A DNA stretch of 51,888 bases, taken from assembly GCA_949155905.1 (NCBI GenBank), contig CASCWU010000013.1, forward strand, positions 1 to 51,888, read 5' to 3'. Shown piece after piece: positions 25,949 to 36,179 of the stretch; positions within the stretch are counted from its first letter, which is position 1, and every line of letters starts with the position of its first letter. The notes under the pieces were generated by a model. The model was not told the DNA's origin. It searched no databases and was given only the letters and a program-made list of their open reading frames with translations. This DNA is from an uncultured Lachnospiraceae bacterium. GTDB taxonomy: Bacteria; Bacillota; Clostridia; Lachnospirales; Lachnospiraceae. A program made the position numbers and the translations under genes.

Positions 25949-26887
25949 ATGTACAGCGTTGCCTTAAAGGACATGATAGAGAAAATGGATCTGGAAAATT
26001 GTACGCCGGATATCGACATTTCCGAAATCAAGATTTCTCATACCGATGTAAACCGGCCGGCTCTGCAGCTGGCAGGCTTTTTCGATTACTTTGATGCGGA
26101 GCGTGTCCAGATCATCGGTTATGTGGAATATGCGTATATGAAGCAAATGAGCGAGGAACGGAGGATGGAGGTTATTTCCAGGCTTTTGGATCATCAGGTG
26201 CCGTGTATCGTTTTTTGCCGGGACCTGGATTTACCGGAGGGTCTGGAGGAGCATGCGACGAAAAAGGGCGTGCCGATTTTACGAACCTGTAAAACGACCA
26301 CTGCTTTTATGTCGGAGCTGATTCGCTGGCTTAGTGTCGAGCTGGCGCCGCGGATTTCCATTCATGGTGTTTTGGTGGACGTATACGGCGAGGGTGTGCT
26401 GATTATGGGCGAGAGCGGCATCGGAAAGAGCGAGGCTGCCTTAGAACTAATCAAGCGCGGGCATCGTCTTGTGTCGGATGATGTCGTGGAGATTCGGAAG
26501 GTAAGCGATGAGACATTAGTAGGAAGCGCGCCGGATATTACCAGACATTTTATCGAGCTGCGGGGAATCGGGATTATCAATGTGAAAACCTTGTTCGGGG
26601 TAGAAAGTGTAAAAAATACCCAGAGTATAGATTTGGTGATTAAGCTGGAGGAGTGGAACCGGAATCAGGAGTATGACCGGATGGGATTAGAGGAGCAGTA
26701 TACGGAGTTTTTAGGAAATAAGGTCGTCTGCCATTCTATTCCGATTCGTCCAGGGCGGAATCTGGCGATCATCTGCGAATCTGCTGCGGTGAATTACCGT
26801 CAGAAGCGGATGGGCTACAACGCTGCCAGAGAGCTGTATAACAGTGTAACCAACAATATGATGAAGCGTAACCAGGGAGATCTGTAA
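25949..26887 (+). CDS. hprK: HPr kinase/phosphorylase
   Basis: A 312-residue bifunctional enzyme that phosphorylates and dephosphorylates Ser46 of HPr and Crh, the sensor step of CcpA-dependent carbon catabolite control. Seen: an N-terminal regulatory domain, the conserved His near residue 137 in SIHGVLVDVYGEG, Walker A GESGIGKSE near 153, SDDVVEI near 175 and the family signature ELRGIGIINV near 203. I chose 25949 because GGAGGAGAG precedes it. A substrate lacking His15 but keeping Ser46 is encoded 5 kb downstream in the same gene run. Confidence 0.93.
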   Translation: MYSVALKDMIEKMDLENCTPDIDISEIKISHTDVNRPALQLAGFFDYFDAERVQIIGYVEYAYMKQMSEERRMEVISRLLDHQVPCIVFCRDLDLPEGLEEHATKKGVPILRTCKTTTAFMSELIRWLSVELAPRISIHGVLVDVYGEGVLIMGESGIGKSEAALELIKRGHRLVSDDVVEIRKVSDETLVGSAPDITRHFIELRGIGIINVKTLFGVESVKNTQSIDLVIKLEEWNRNQEYDRMGLEEQYTEFLGNKVVCHSIPIRPGRNLAIICESAAVNYRQKRMGYNAARELYNSVTNNMMKRNQGDL

Positions 26888-26975
26888 GAGGAGATCAACT
26901 AATTGGAATCTATTTGGAGTATTCTCTAATGGAGATAAAAAATGACGGATAGTATGAGAAAGGGAGGAAAAGGCT

Positions 26976-27917
26976 GTGAAAAAGTATTGTTTTGGAGTAG
27001 ACATCGGAGGGACGTCAGTAAAGCTGGGGCTGTTTACCTGTGAGGGAGAGCTGTTAGACAAATGGGAGATTCCGACCGCAAAGGCAGATGGCGGGGCGGC
27101 TATCCTGACCGATGTAGCAACATCCTTAGAGCAGAAGCTTTCAGAAAGGAACCTCACAAAAGAGGAGTTTGTCGGTGTCGGTATCGGAATACCGGGTCCG
27201 GTAAGCGCAGACGGAACCGTATTTGAATGCGTCAATCTGGGCTGGGGAACGACTCCAGTCAAGGCAGAGATGGAAAAGCTGATCGGCTTGACGACAGCAG
27301 TAGGAAACGATGCGAACGTCGCCGCATTAGGCGAGCAGTGGCAGGGCGGCGGCAAGGGCTTTGAAAGCAGCGTCATGATTACTCTGGGAACCGGAGTGGG
27401 CGGCGGCGTTATTTTAAACGGCGAAATCCTGGCCGGTGCAAACGGGGCTGCCGGAGAAATCGGCCATTTGTACGTCAACTATGAGGAAGAGGATCTGTGC
27501 AACTGCGGAAAGCCTGGCTGTCTGGAGCAGTATGCGTCTGCAACTGGGATTGTAAAGGAAGCAAAGCGTTATCTGGCCGCTCATGACGAGCCGACCAGTC
27601 TGCGGGGAGTAGAGCCGTTGTCGGCAAAGATCATCTGCGATGCAGCGAAAAACGGTGATTCTGTCGCACAGAAGATGGTGGATCAGCTAGGCCGTTATCT
27701 GGCAATTGCCTGTTCTCACCTGTCTCATGTAGTCGATCCGGAGGTGTTTGTCATCGGTGGCGGGGTATCGAAGGCAGGAGAGATTTTACTGGATGCGATT
27801 CGCAGGCATTATGATCCGATCTGTATGAAGGCTGTAAAGGGCAAGCCGTTTAAGCTGGCCACCCTGGGCAACGATGCCGGGATCTATGGCAGTGCAAAAA
27901 TGGTATTAGGAAAATAA
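26976..27917 (+). CDS. glcK: ROK-family glucokinase
   Basis: A 313-residue ROK kinase converting glucose to glucose 6-phosphate with ATP. Seen: the N-terminal DIGGTSVKLG phosphate motif, GIPGPV near residue 71, the GNDANVAALGE active-site region near 110, GEIGHL and the zinc motif CNCGKPGCLEQ near 172. Unlike the ROK protein at 6821 it has no DNA-binding domain. The start is GTG, preceded by GGGAGGAAAA. Its place between hprK and murB links glucose activation, catabolite control and cell-wall precursor supply. Confidence 0.9.
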   Translation: MKKYCFGVDIGGTSVKLGLFTCEGELLDKWEIPTAKADGGAAILTDVATSLEQKLSERNLTKEEFVGVGIGIPGPVSADGTVFECVNLGWGTTPVKAEMEKLIGLTTAVGNDANVAALGEQWQGGGKGFESSVMITLGTGVGGGVILNGEILAGANGAAGEIGHLYVNYEEEDLCNCGKPGCLEQYASATGIVKEAKRYLAAHDEPTSLRGVEPLSAKIICDAAKNGDSVAQKMVDQLGRYLAIACSHLSHVVDPEVFVIGGGVSKAGEILLDAIRRHYDPICMKAVKGKPFKLATLGNDAGIYGSAKMVLGK

Positions 27918-27997
27918 AAAGAAATGTCTTAGAGGTTCTATTGCAGAAAATTTGGAATATAAATAAACCAATCAGCCCAGGAGGAGTGGCATCGGTT

Positions 27998-28951
27998 ATG
28001 TTTTTGGAGGAACTGGAGATGCTGGCGGGAGCCGGCAGGGTAAGCAGACAGGAGCCAATGGCACTGCATACGACCTTTCAAATCGGCGGCCCGGCAGATT
28101 ACTATGTGACACCGCAGAAGGCAGGAGAGGCCGCCGGGATCGTGCGTTTGTGCCAGAGGGAGCAGATGCCTCTGACCGTTATCGGAAACGGCAGCAATTT
28201 ACTGGTCAGCGATAAAGGTGTCCGCGGCGTTGTCATGGCGTTAGAAGGGTCGTTGGCTTTCCGAGAGAATAGAGCGCTGCTTCCAAAGAGAGCCTCCTGG
28301 AGCTTTTATGATTTTTTTATCAAAGGAACACAGGTCTGGGCAGGTGCGGGGATTCCGCTTTCTGCCCTGGCTGTGCGTACTGCAGCCGCCGGGTTGTCCG
28401 GCCTGGAGTATGCCGGAGGGATACCGGGTACGTTGGGTGGCGGTATTATGATGAACGCCGGGGCGTATGGCGGGGAGCTGGCAGATTGTCTAAAGGAGGT
28501 ATTGCTGATCCGCCCGGACGGAGAACTGGTGCTTGTAGCGGCGGCGGATTTGAAACTGGGATACCGCACCAGCCGGATGCAGCAGACCGGAGAAATTGTT
28601 GCAGGCGCACACTTACAGCTCTCAGAAGGAGATGCAGAGCAGGCATTGGCCAGGATTCGGGAGTTTAACGCCAGACGGCGGGAAAAGCAGCCGCTGGAAT
28701 ATCCAAGCGCCGGAAGTGCATTTAAGCGTCCGGAGGGGTATTTTGCCGGAAAATTGATTCAGGAAGCAGGGCTGTCCGGGTTTCGCATAGGAGATGCTCA
28801 GATTTCCGAAAAGCATTGCGGCTTTTTAATTAACCGGGGAGCAGCGACTGCCACGCAGGTACGGGAATTGATTCAAGAGGTACAGGCGCGTGTATGGAAC
28901 CAGGCAGGAGTACGATTAGAGCCGGAGATCCGCCTGTTAGGGGACTGGTAA
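27998..28951 (+). CDS. murB: UDP-N-acetylenolpyruvoylglucosamine reductase
   Basis: A 317-residue FAD enzyme making UDP-MurNAc for peptidoglycan. Seen: IGGPADYYV, the FAD-binding IGNGSNLLVSDKGVRG, GIPGTLGGGIMMNAGAYGGE and the catalytic Ser region PSAGSAFKRPEG. The start at 27998 follows AGGAGGAG; a TTG-started frame from 27941 is less likely. Compared with typical MurB, the loop after VVMALEG is about ten residues longer (the RENRALLPKRASW segment). rapZ follows 56 bases later. Confidence 0.93.
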   Translation: MFLEELEMLAGAGRVSRQEPMALHTTFQIGGPADYYVTPQKAGEAAGIVRLCQREQMPLTVIGNGSNLLVSDKGVRGVVMALEGSLAFRENRALLPKRASWSFYDFFIKGTQVWAGAGIPLSALAVRTAAAGLSGLEYAGGIPGTLGGGIMMNAGAYGGELADCLKEVLLIRPDGELVLVAAADLKLGYRTSRMQQTGEIVAGAHLQLSEGDAEQALARIREFNARRREKQPLEYPSAGSAFKRPEGYFAGKLIQEAGLSGFRIGDAQISEKHCGFLINRGAATATQVRELIQEVQARVWNQAGVRLEPEIRLLGDW

Positions 28952-29007
28952 TCATTGCCGGGTATCCTTAGGACGGGAATTGGAATCATATAGGGGAAGT
29001 AATCGAT

Positions 29008-29883
29008 ATGGGAGAGACACAGAAGAACGATCAGCGGTTTGTACTGGTGACAGGAATGTCAGGCGCAGGGAAAAGCTCCGTGCTGAAAATGCTGGAGGAT
29101 GCCGGATATTTTTGTGTGGACAATCTTCCGGTGCCGTTGATTAAAAAGTTTTTGGAGCTGACGTTTGGCAGGGAGTCTGATATCAGGAAGGTAGCGTTAG
29201 GCATTGATATCCGAAGCGGACAGGCGCTCGAGCAGCTTGTTCCGGTGTTGGAGGTGATCCGGGAGTATCAGACAGAGATTTTATTTTTAGACGCTTCGAC
29301 GGAAACACTGGTACGGCGTTTTAAAGAGACGAGGAGGCTCCATCCGCTGGCAGGAGCCGATATGCGGATTGATAAAGGGATTGAATTGGAACGGGAACGG
29401 CTTGTTTTTTTAAGAGAACGGGCAGACTATATCATAGACACAAGTAGGCTCCTGGTCCGGGAGCTAAAGGCAGAGATTGATCGGATTTTTATTCGCGGAC
29501 AAGGATACCAGAATTTTTATATTACGGTTGTTTCCTTTGGCTTTAAATATGGGATTTTAGCAGATGCTGATTTGATTTTTGACGTGCGTTTTCTGCCGAA
29601 TCCTTATTACGTTCCGGAATTAAAGGACTTGACGGGAAATGACGCGCCGGTGTATGATTATGTAATGGCTTCGCCGCTGGCGGGGACATTTTTAGGTAAA
29701 TTGATGGATATGCTGGAATTTTTGATTCCGAATTATATTGCAGAAGGAAAGAACCAGTTGGTGATTGGGATTGGCTGTACCGGAGGACATCACCGCTCGG
29801 TGACATTAGCCAATGCCCTAAAGGCAGCACTTGACGAGACAGACTATAGCTGCAAGATAGAACATCGTGATGAAACACATTAA
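29008..29883 (+). CDS. rapZ: RapZ/YvcJ-family nucleotide-binding protein
   Basis: A 291-residue P-loop protein with GMSGAGKSS at residues 18-26 and the C-terminal family signature GCTGGHHRSVTLAN. In Escherichia coli RapZ is an RNase adaptor controlling glucosamine-6-phosphate synthase via small RNAs; in Bacillus the homologue YvcJ binds nucleotides and influences competence and cell-envelope metabolism. Here its role is uncertain, but the place next to murB and whiA is the conserved Firmicute one. The stop codon runs straight into a tandem stem-loop repeat. Confidence 0.92.
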   Translation: MGETQKNDQRFVLVTGMSGAGKSSVLKMLEDAGYFCVDNLPVPLIKKFLELTFGRESDIRKVALGIDIRSGQALEQLVPVLEVIREYQTEILFLDASTETLVRRFKETRRLHPLAGADMRIDKGIELERERLVFLRERADYIIDTSRLLVRELKAEIDRIFIRGQGYQNFYITVVSFGFKYGILADADLIFDVRFLPNPYYVPELKDLTGNDAPVYDYVMASPLAGTFLGKLMDMLEFLIPNYIAEGKNQLVIGIGCTGGHHRSVTLANALKAALDETDYSCKIEHRDETH

Positions 29884-29978
29884 AATGTGTTCGCACATTA
29901 AAAAGTATTTGTATATTAAAAAATGCGCTTGCGCATTAGAAATGTGTTTGTGGATTAGAGGTGCGCTTGTGTATGAAA
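29884..29978 (+). repeat. Five-copy 19-nt tandem repeat of small stem-loops
   Basis: Copies start at 29884, 29903, 29922, 29941 and 29960, an exact 19-base period. Copy 1 folds as AATGTG-TTCG-CACATT and copy 3 as AATGCG-CTTG-CGCATT, both perfect. Copies 2 and 5 keep a stem through G-U pairs, and copy 4 has one mismatch. Several base changes between copies are compensatory. The copies are also complementary to their neighbours (for example ACACAT before copy 1 with ATGTGT), so alternative folds are possible. The array fills the gap between rapZ and whiA and ends about 40 bases before the whiA start. Confidence 0.75.
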
Positions 29979-30018
29979 AGACATGGATGCCATCAGGAGG
30001 ATATGGGAGGGTAGAGGC

Positions 30019-30966
30019 GTGTCTTTTTCAGCAAAGGTAAAAGCAGAATTAAGCGAACAATACGGAGCCGCCAGGCATTGTCAGGTAGCCGAGCTGACAG
30101 CAATCATTACGCTGTGCGGACGGATACAGATGACAGAGGACAATGACTACCGGCTGTGGATTCATACGGAAAATATTTCCGTTGCCAAAAAATTTTTTCT
30201 GTTGTTAAAACAGACCTTTTCGATCCAAGCAGAGGTTTCCGTCCGCAGAGGCGGCGGGCAGAATTTTATGTATACCGTGCTGGTCAAGGATCGGAGCCTG
30301 GCAAAGAAGGTATTGCAGGCAGCCAAGCTTTTGGACGAATATGGGGACATCCGGGAGGACTTATCCTTAGTCAGCAATCTGATTGTCCGAAATTATTGCT
30401 GTAAGCGTGCCTTTATCCGCGGGGCATTTTTGGCGTCCGGTTCGATTACCGATCCGGAAAAGGGATACCATTATGAGATCGTCACCCAGACGGAGGCCAA
30501 GGCGCAGCAGTTGCGGAGCCTGATCAATTCCTTTGGGCTGGATTCTAAGGTGACAGGACGGAAGCAGCATTTTCTGGTCTATCTCAAAGAGGGAGCGCAG
30601 CTGGTGGACATGTTAAATGTGATGGAGGCACACCAGGCGTTGATGGAGCTGGAAAATGTCCGCATTGTAAAGGAGATGCGCAATTCCGTCAACCGCCAGG
30701 TAAACTGCGAGACAGCCAATATCAACAAAACCGTAGAGGCTGCCACCAAGCAGGCAGAGGATATCGCCTATATCGAGGAACACGGCGGCTTTTCGGCGCT
30801 GCCCGAGACTCTTTCTGAGATCGCCTCGCTCCGCCTGGAGCATCCGGAGGCATCCTTAAAGGAACTGGGCAGTATGCTGTCTGCCCCGATTGGCAAATCA
30901 GGGGTAAATCACAGGCTGAAAAAACTAAGCCTGATTGCGGACAGGCTCAGGGAAGAAAAGAAGTAA
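30019..30966 (+). CDS. whiA: DNA-binding protein WhiA
   Basis: A 315-residue protein with an N-terminal domain related to LAGLIDADG homing endonucleases (RGAFLASGSITDPEKGYHYE near residues 134-153) and a C-terminal helix-turn-helix (LKELGSMLSAPIGKSGVNHR). WhiA is a sporulation and cell-division regulator in actinobacteria, and in Bacillus it affects division and chromosome segregation. I chose the GTG at 30019 because GGGAGGGTAGAGG precedes it and the protein then begins VSFSAKVKAEL, as in relatives. A frame from ATG 29983 would add 12 unlikely residues. Confidence 0.92.
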   Translation: MSFSAKVKAELSEQYGAARHCQVAELTAIITLCGRIQMTEDNDYRLWIHTENISVAKKFFLLLKQTFSIQAEVSVRRGGGQNFMYTVLVKDRSLAKKVLQAAKLLDEYGDIREDLSLVSNLIVRNYCCKRAFIRGAFLASGSITDPEKGYHYEIVTQTEAKAQQLRSLINSFGLDSKVTGRKQHFLVYLKEGAQLVDMLNVMEAHQALMELENVRIVKEMRNSVNRQVNCETANINKTVEAATKQAEDIAYIEEHGGFSALPETLSEIASLRLEHPEASLKELGSMLSAPIGKSGVNHRLKKLSLIADRLREEKK

Positions 30967-31064
30967 AGTTTTGCGGAACTCAAACAGTAAAATCCGGACA
31001 GAAAATCACCTAGGAGGAGGTGTCTGGGAGGGATTTTACGGAACTAAAAATAGGAGGAGCGGCA

Positions 31065-31319
31065 ATGTTGACAAAAAATATTTTGATCAGTATTCCGAGC
31101 GGCTTGGAGGCCAGGCCGGTAGCGCTATTGGTACAGGTAGCGAGCCGTTATGAAAGCGGGATCTATGTAGAGACTGGCGACAAGAAGGTAAATGCAAAAA
31201 GTATTATGGGTATGATGAGTATGGGGCTGCAGTCCGGGGATGAGGTGATCATTACCGTCAACGGGGAAGACGAGGAAGTCGCTATGGAAAATATTGAGAA
31301 ATATCTGACAGGCAATTAG
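31065..31319 (+). CDS. Crh-like HPr paralogue (His15 replaced by Glu)
   Basis: An 84-residue HPr-fold protein. The usual phosphocarrier histidine at position 15 (GLHARP) is glutamate here (GLEARP, E15). The regulatory Ser46 is kept in NAKSIMGMMSMG. By family knowledge the protein should not accept phosphate from Enzyme I, but it can be a substrate of HPr kinase and a CcpA cofactor, like Crh of Bacillus, where residue 15 is Gln. hprK lies upstream in the same gene run and pfkA downstream. The start at 31065 follows AGGAGGAG. An in-frame GTG at 31020, also behind an AGGAGGAGG, could give a 15-residue extension. Confidence 0.88.
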   Translation: MLTKNILISIPSGLEARPVALLVQVASRYESGIYVETGDKKVNAKSIMGMMSMGLQSGDEVIITVNGEDEEVAMENIEKYLTGN

Positions 31320-31347
31320 GCCTTCCATACAGAAAAGAGGAATGAGG

Positions 31348-34300
31348 ATGAGCTTTACCCATTTACATGTACATACAGAGTATAGTTTGTTAGATGGCTC
31401 CAGTAAAATCAGCGAGCTGGTTCAGAGGGTAAAGGAGCTGGGGATGGACAGCATTGCCATTACGGATCATGGCGTGATGTATGGTGTGATTGATTTTTAT
31501 AAAGCAGCAAAGGCCGCAGGAGTAAAGCCGATTATCGGCTGCGAGGTATATGTGGCTCCTGGCTCTCGGTTTGACAGGGAAAGCCGTCAGCGTGCCGGCC
31601 GCAGGATGGAGGGTTCCTCGATTGATGAGGGTGCTTCCGACGAACGTTACCATCATCTGGTGCTGTTAGCAGAGAACGATACAGGCTACTCCAATCTGGT
31701 AAAGCTGGTGTCAAGAGGCTTTACGGAGGGCTTTTACTATAAACCAAGAGTAGATTATGAGGTATTAGAAGAATATCACGAGGGAATCATCGCATTGTCG
31801 GCCTGTCTCGCGGGTGCGGTGGCAACCTGTCTTAGACGGGGGCAGTATGAGGAAGCAAAAAAAGAAGCACTCCGTCTCAGGGAAATTTTCGGAAAAGACA
31901 ATTTTTACTTAGAGCTGCAAGATCATGGAATTCCAGAGCAGAGAACCGTCAATCAGGGCTTGCTGCGCCTTCATGCAGATACCGGGATTCCGTTGGTAGC
32001 GACGAACGACTGCCATTATATTTATGACAGCGACGAGGCGGCGCACGACATCCTGCTTTGTATCCAGACACAGAAAAAGGTGACGGATGAAAACCGGATG
32101 CGTTATGACGGCGGACAATATTATATAAAGTCGCCGGAGGAAATGGGCGCCTTATTTCCTTATGCGCCGGAGGCGTTGGAAAATACCGGGAAAATCGCCG
32201 GGCGCTGCAACGTGGAGATTGTGTTTGGAGAATATAAGCTGCCGATCTATCCGGTGCCGGAGGGCTATACGGCCTGGGAATATCTCAACAAGCTTTGCAG
32301 GGAGGGCCTCCGGCGGCGTTATCAGGGGGAGCCTCCGGAGCTGATAGAACGGATGGAATACGAGCTGGAAACGATTCGGAATATGGGCTTTGTCGATTAT
32401 TTTCTGATCGTCTGGGATTTTATCAAATATGCCAGAGATCATGGGATTGCCGTAGGGCCGGGACGCGGCTCGGCAGCCGGAAGCATCGTCTCCTATGCGT
32501 TGGAAATCACGGATATCGACCCGATTCGCTATCAACTGCTGTTTGAGCGTTTCCTGAACCCGGAGCGGGTGACGATGCCGGATATTGATATTGATTTCTG
32601 TGTGGAGAGACGGCAGGAGGTGATTGACTACGTATCGGAGAAGTACGGAAAGGATCGGGTTGTCCAGATTGTAACATTCGGAACAATGGCGGCCAAGCAG
32701 GTGATCCGGGACGTAGGACGGGCGATGGATCTGCCGTATGCCTATGTAGACAACATTGCCAAAATGATTCCGAATGATTTGAAAATGACGATAGAAAAGG
32801 CGCTGCAGATGAATCCGGATCTGCGGACGGCCTGTGAGACAGACGAGCGGGCAAAGGAGCTTATCGAGATGTCAAAGCGTCTGGAGGGGCTGCCGCGGCA
32901 TACGTCGATCCATGCGGCAGGCGTGGTGATCAGCAAAGAGGCAGTAGAGGAATATGTACCGCTTTCCCGCGGAGCAGATAATGTGATCACGACGCAGTAT
33001 ACGATGACGACCCTGGAGGAACTGGGGCTTTTAAAAATGGACTTTTTGGGTCTGCGAAACCTTACGGTGATTCAAAATGCAGTAGAGATGATCCATAAAA
33101 ACCATACGAAGCCGCAGGAGGGAGGCGTCTTCTATGACTGGCTGGATATGAATCAGATTGACTATGATGACCCGCGGATTTTTGAACTGATTAGCTCCGG
33201 GAAGACAGAAGGAGTGTTCCAGCTAGAAAGCCCTGGGATGAAAAATTTTATGAAGGAGCTGCGCCCGGAAAATATCGAGGATGTGATCGCCGGGATTTCC
33301 TTATTCCGTCCTGGGCCGATGGATTTTATCCCGAAATATATCCAGGGAAAAAACCATCCGGAAAGCATTACCTATGAGTGTCCGCAGCTTGTGCCGATTT
33401 TAGAGGCGACGCACGGCTGTATCGTCTACCAGGAGCAGGTGATGCAGATTGTCCGGGAATTAGCAGGCTACAGCTATGGGCGGAGTGATTTGGTACGGCG
33501 CGCCATGTCCAAGAAAAAAGCCGCCGTGATGGAGCAGGAGCGGAAAAATTTTGTCTACGGGAACCCGGAAGAGGGCGTAGAGGGGTGTATTGCCAAAGGA
33601 ATCTCAGAAGAGGTAGCAAATCATATTTTTGACGAAATGACGGATTTTGCAAAATATGCCTTTAATAAGTCCCATGCGGCGGCCTATGCAGTGGTGGCCT
33701 ATCAGACCGCTTTTTTAAAGATTTATTATCCAAAGGAATATATGGCGGCGCTTTTGACCTCTGTTCTGTCCAATGCCCGTAAAATAGCAGAATATATCCA
33801 AACCTGCCGTCAGATGGGAATCGACATCCTGCCGCCGGATATCAACCTGGGAGAAGGGGAATTTTCCGTTTCCGAGGGGGCGATTCGCTATGGCCTTTCC
33901 GCAATCAAGGGACTGGGCGCGCCGGTGATTCAGAGCATTGTAGAGGAGAGAGAGCGGGGCGGGCCGTTCCGTTCCCTTCAGGATCTGGTGGAGCGTACCT
34001 CCGGTAAGGAAATCAACAAGCGTACGATAGAGGGCTTTATCAAGGCCGGAGCCTTAGACAGTATGCTGGGGACGCGGAAGGAAAAGATGGCGGTTTATGG
34101 TCAGGTGATGGATTCGGTCAATCAGGAACGGAAAAATTCGATGTCCGGCCAGATGTCGCTGTTTGATTTGATTTCCGAGGAGGAGAAGGCGGAATATACG
34201 GCTCCGATTCCGGTGCTGGGAGAGTTTTCAAAGGAACAGCTCCTTTCTTTTGAAAAAGAGGTGCTGGGCATCTATGTCAGCGGCCATCCGTTAGAGGAAT

Positions 34301-34902
34301 ACGAAGGCCTGATAAAGAAAAATGTCACAGCCTATACCAATGATTTTGTATGGGAGGAGGAGAGCGGCGGCGTCCGGGTAAGGGACGGAAGTCTGGAGCT
34401 GATTGGCGGGATGATAGCAGGGACGACCTTAAAGCTGACTCGTACCAATGCGCAGATGGCATTTCTGACGATTGAGGATACCCTAGGAACGGTCGAGGTA
34501 ATTTTATTTCCCAGAGATTATGAAGCATACAAGCACTGCCTGGGACCGGAACGGAAGGTGTTTGTCCGGGGAAGGGTATCGGTAGAGGAGGAAAAGGATG
34601 CAAAGCTGATTGCGCAGGAAATCATTCCGTTTGAACAGGTGCCGAGAGAGCTGTGGATTCAGTTTCCGGATAAGGAGATGTTTTTAAGGAAGGAGCAGGA
34701 GCTCTACCGCCGTCTGGAGAATTCGGACGGAATAGATGGTGTTTGTATTTACTGTACGGCAGAGCGGGCGGTAAAGCATCTTCCGGCCAGCCGCAATGTA
34801 CGGATAGAGCAGGCGTTATTGGCAGAATTGTGGGAAGAATATGGAAAAGAAAATATAAAAATCGTCGAAAAGAGTATTGATCATCGGCGCAAGATAGGGT
34901 AA
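31348..34902 (+). CDS. dnaE: DNA polymerase III subunit alpha (DnaE type)
   Basis: A 1184-residue C-family replicative polymerase. Seen: an N-terminal PHP domain starting FTHLHVHTEYSLLDG, the polymerase catalytic region with GPGRGSAAGS near residue 370 and PDIDIDF near 410, the FNKSHAAAYA motif, a helix-hairpin-helix stretch and a C-terminal OB fold. In Firmicutes DnaE often handles primer extension and lesion bypass beside PolC. The ATG at 31348 is well spaced from AAGAGG; the ATG at 31342 is too close to it. Confidence 0.95.
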   Translation: MSFTHLHVHTEYSLLDGSSKISELVQRVKELGMDSIAITDHGVMYGVIDFYKAAKAAGVKPIIGCEVYVAPGSRFDRESRQRAGRRMEGSSIDEGASDERYHHLVLLAENDTGYSNLVKLVSRGFTEGFYYKPRVDYEVLEEYHEGIIALSACLAGAVATCLRRGQYEEAKKEALRLREIFGKDNFYLELQDHGIPEQRTVNQGLLRLHADTGIPLVATNDCHYIYDSDEAAHDILLCIQTQKKVTDENRMRYDGGQYYIKSPEEMGALFPYAPEALENTGKIAGRCNVEIVFGEYKLPIYPVPEGYTAWEYLNKLCREGLRRRYQGEPPELIERMEYELETIRNMGFVDYFLIVWDFIKYARDHGIAVGPGRGSAAGSIVSYALEITDIDPIRYQLLFERFLNPERVTMPDIDIDFCVERRQEVIDYVSEKYGKDRVVQIVTFGTMAAKQVIRDVGRAMDLPYAYVDNIAKMIPNDLKMTIEKALQMNPDLRTACETDERAKELIEMSKRLEGLPRHTSIHAAGVVISKEAVEEYVPLSRGADNVITTQYTMTTLEELGLLKMDFLGLRNLTVIQNAVEMIHKNHTKPQEGGVFYDWLDMNQIDYDDPRIFELISSGKTEGVFQLESPGMKNFMKELRPENIEDVIAGISLFRPGPMDFIPKYIQGKNHPESITYECPQLVPILEATHGCIVYQEQVMQIVRELAGYSYGRSDLVRRAMSKKKAAVMEQERKNFVYGNPEEGVEGCIAKGISEEVANHIFDEMTDFAKYAFNKSHAAAYAVVAYQTAFLKIYYPKEYMAALLTSVLSNARKIAEYIQTCRQMGIDILPPDINLGEGEFSVSEGAIRYGLSAIKGLGAPVIQSIVEERERGGPFRSLQDLVERTSGKEINKRTIEGFIKAGALDSMLGTRKEKMAVYGQVMDSVNQERKNSMSGQMSLFDLISEEEKAEYTAPIPVLGEFSKEQLLSFEKEVLGIYVSGHPLEEYEGLIKKNVTAYTNDFVWEEESGGVRVRDGSLELIGGMIAGTTLKLTRTNAQMAFLTIEDTLGTVEVILFPRDYEAYKHCLGPERKVFVRGRVSVEEEKDAKLIAQEIIPFEQVPRELWIQFPDKEMFLRKEQELYRRLENSDGIDGVCIYCTAERAVKHLPASRNVRIEQALLAELWEEYGKENIKIVEKSIDHRRKIG

Positions 34903-34921
34903 AATAAGGCGTGGAGAAACT

Positions 34922-36004
<1,083 letters not shown>

Positions 36005-36081
36005 GAGAGCCAGAGGATAGCCGGAGCCAGAACGGAAGGTGCCGGGTTAGCCAGGAGACAAGTTACGTAAGAGAACAACGG

Positions 36082-36117
36082 CGGAGAATTCCCTAGCTGG
36101 AATTCTCCGTTTTGTTA
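36082..36117 (+). terminator. Intrinsic terminator after pfkA
   Basis: Perfect 11 bp stem CGGAGAATTCC / GGAATTCTCCG with a short loop, followed by TTTTGTT. It closes the hprK-to-pfkA run. Confidence 0.85.
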
Positions 36118-36179
36118 CAGGCTGCGCCAGAATAAAAATCAAGACAACACAAATAGAAAAAGGGGGAGAACCGGCTGCT

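Noticed and set aside
29885-30040. A 51-codon open frame running through the stem-loop array from ATG 29885 into whiA
   Set aside because: It has no ribosome binding site, its codons simply follow the 19-nt repeat, and the repeat period is not a multiple of three. It looks like chance openness.
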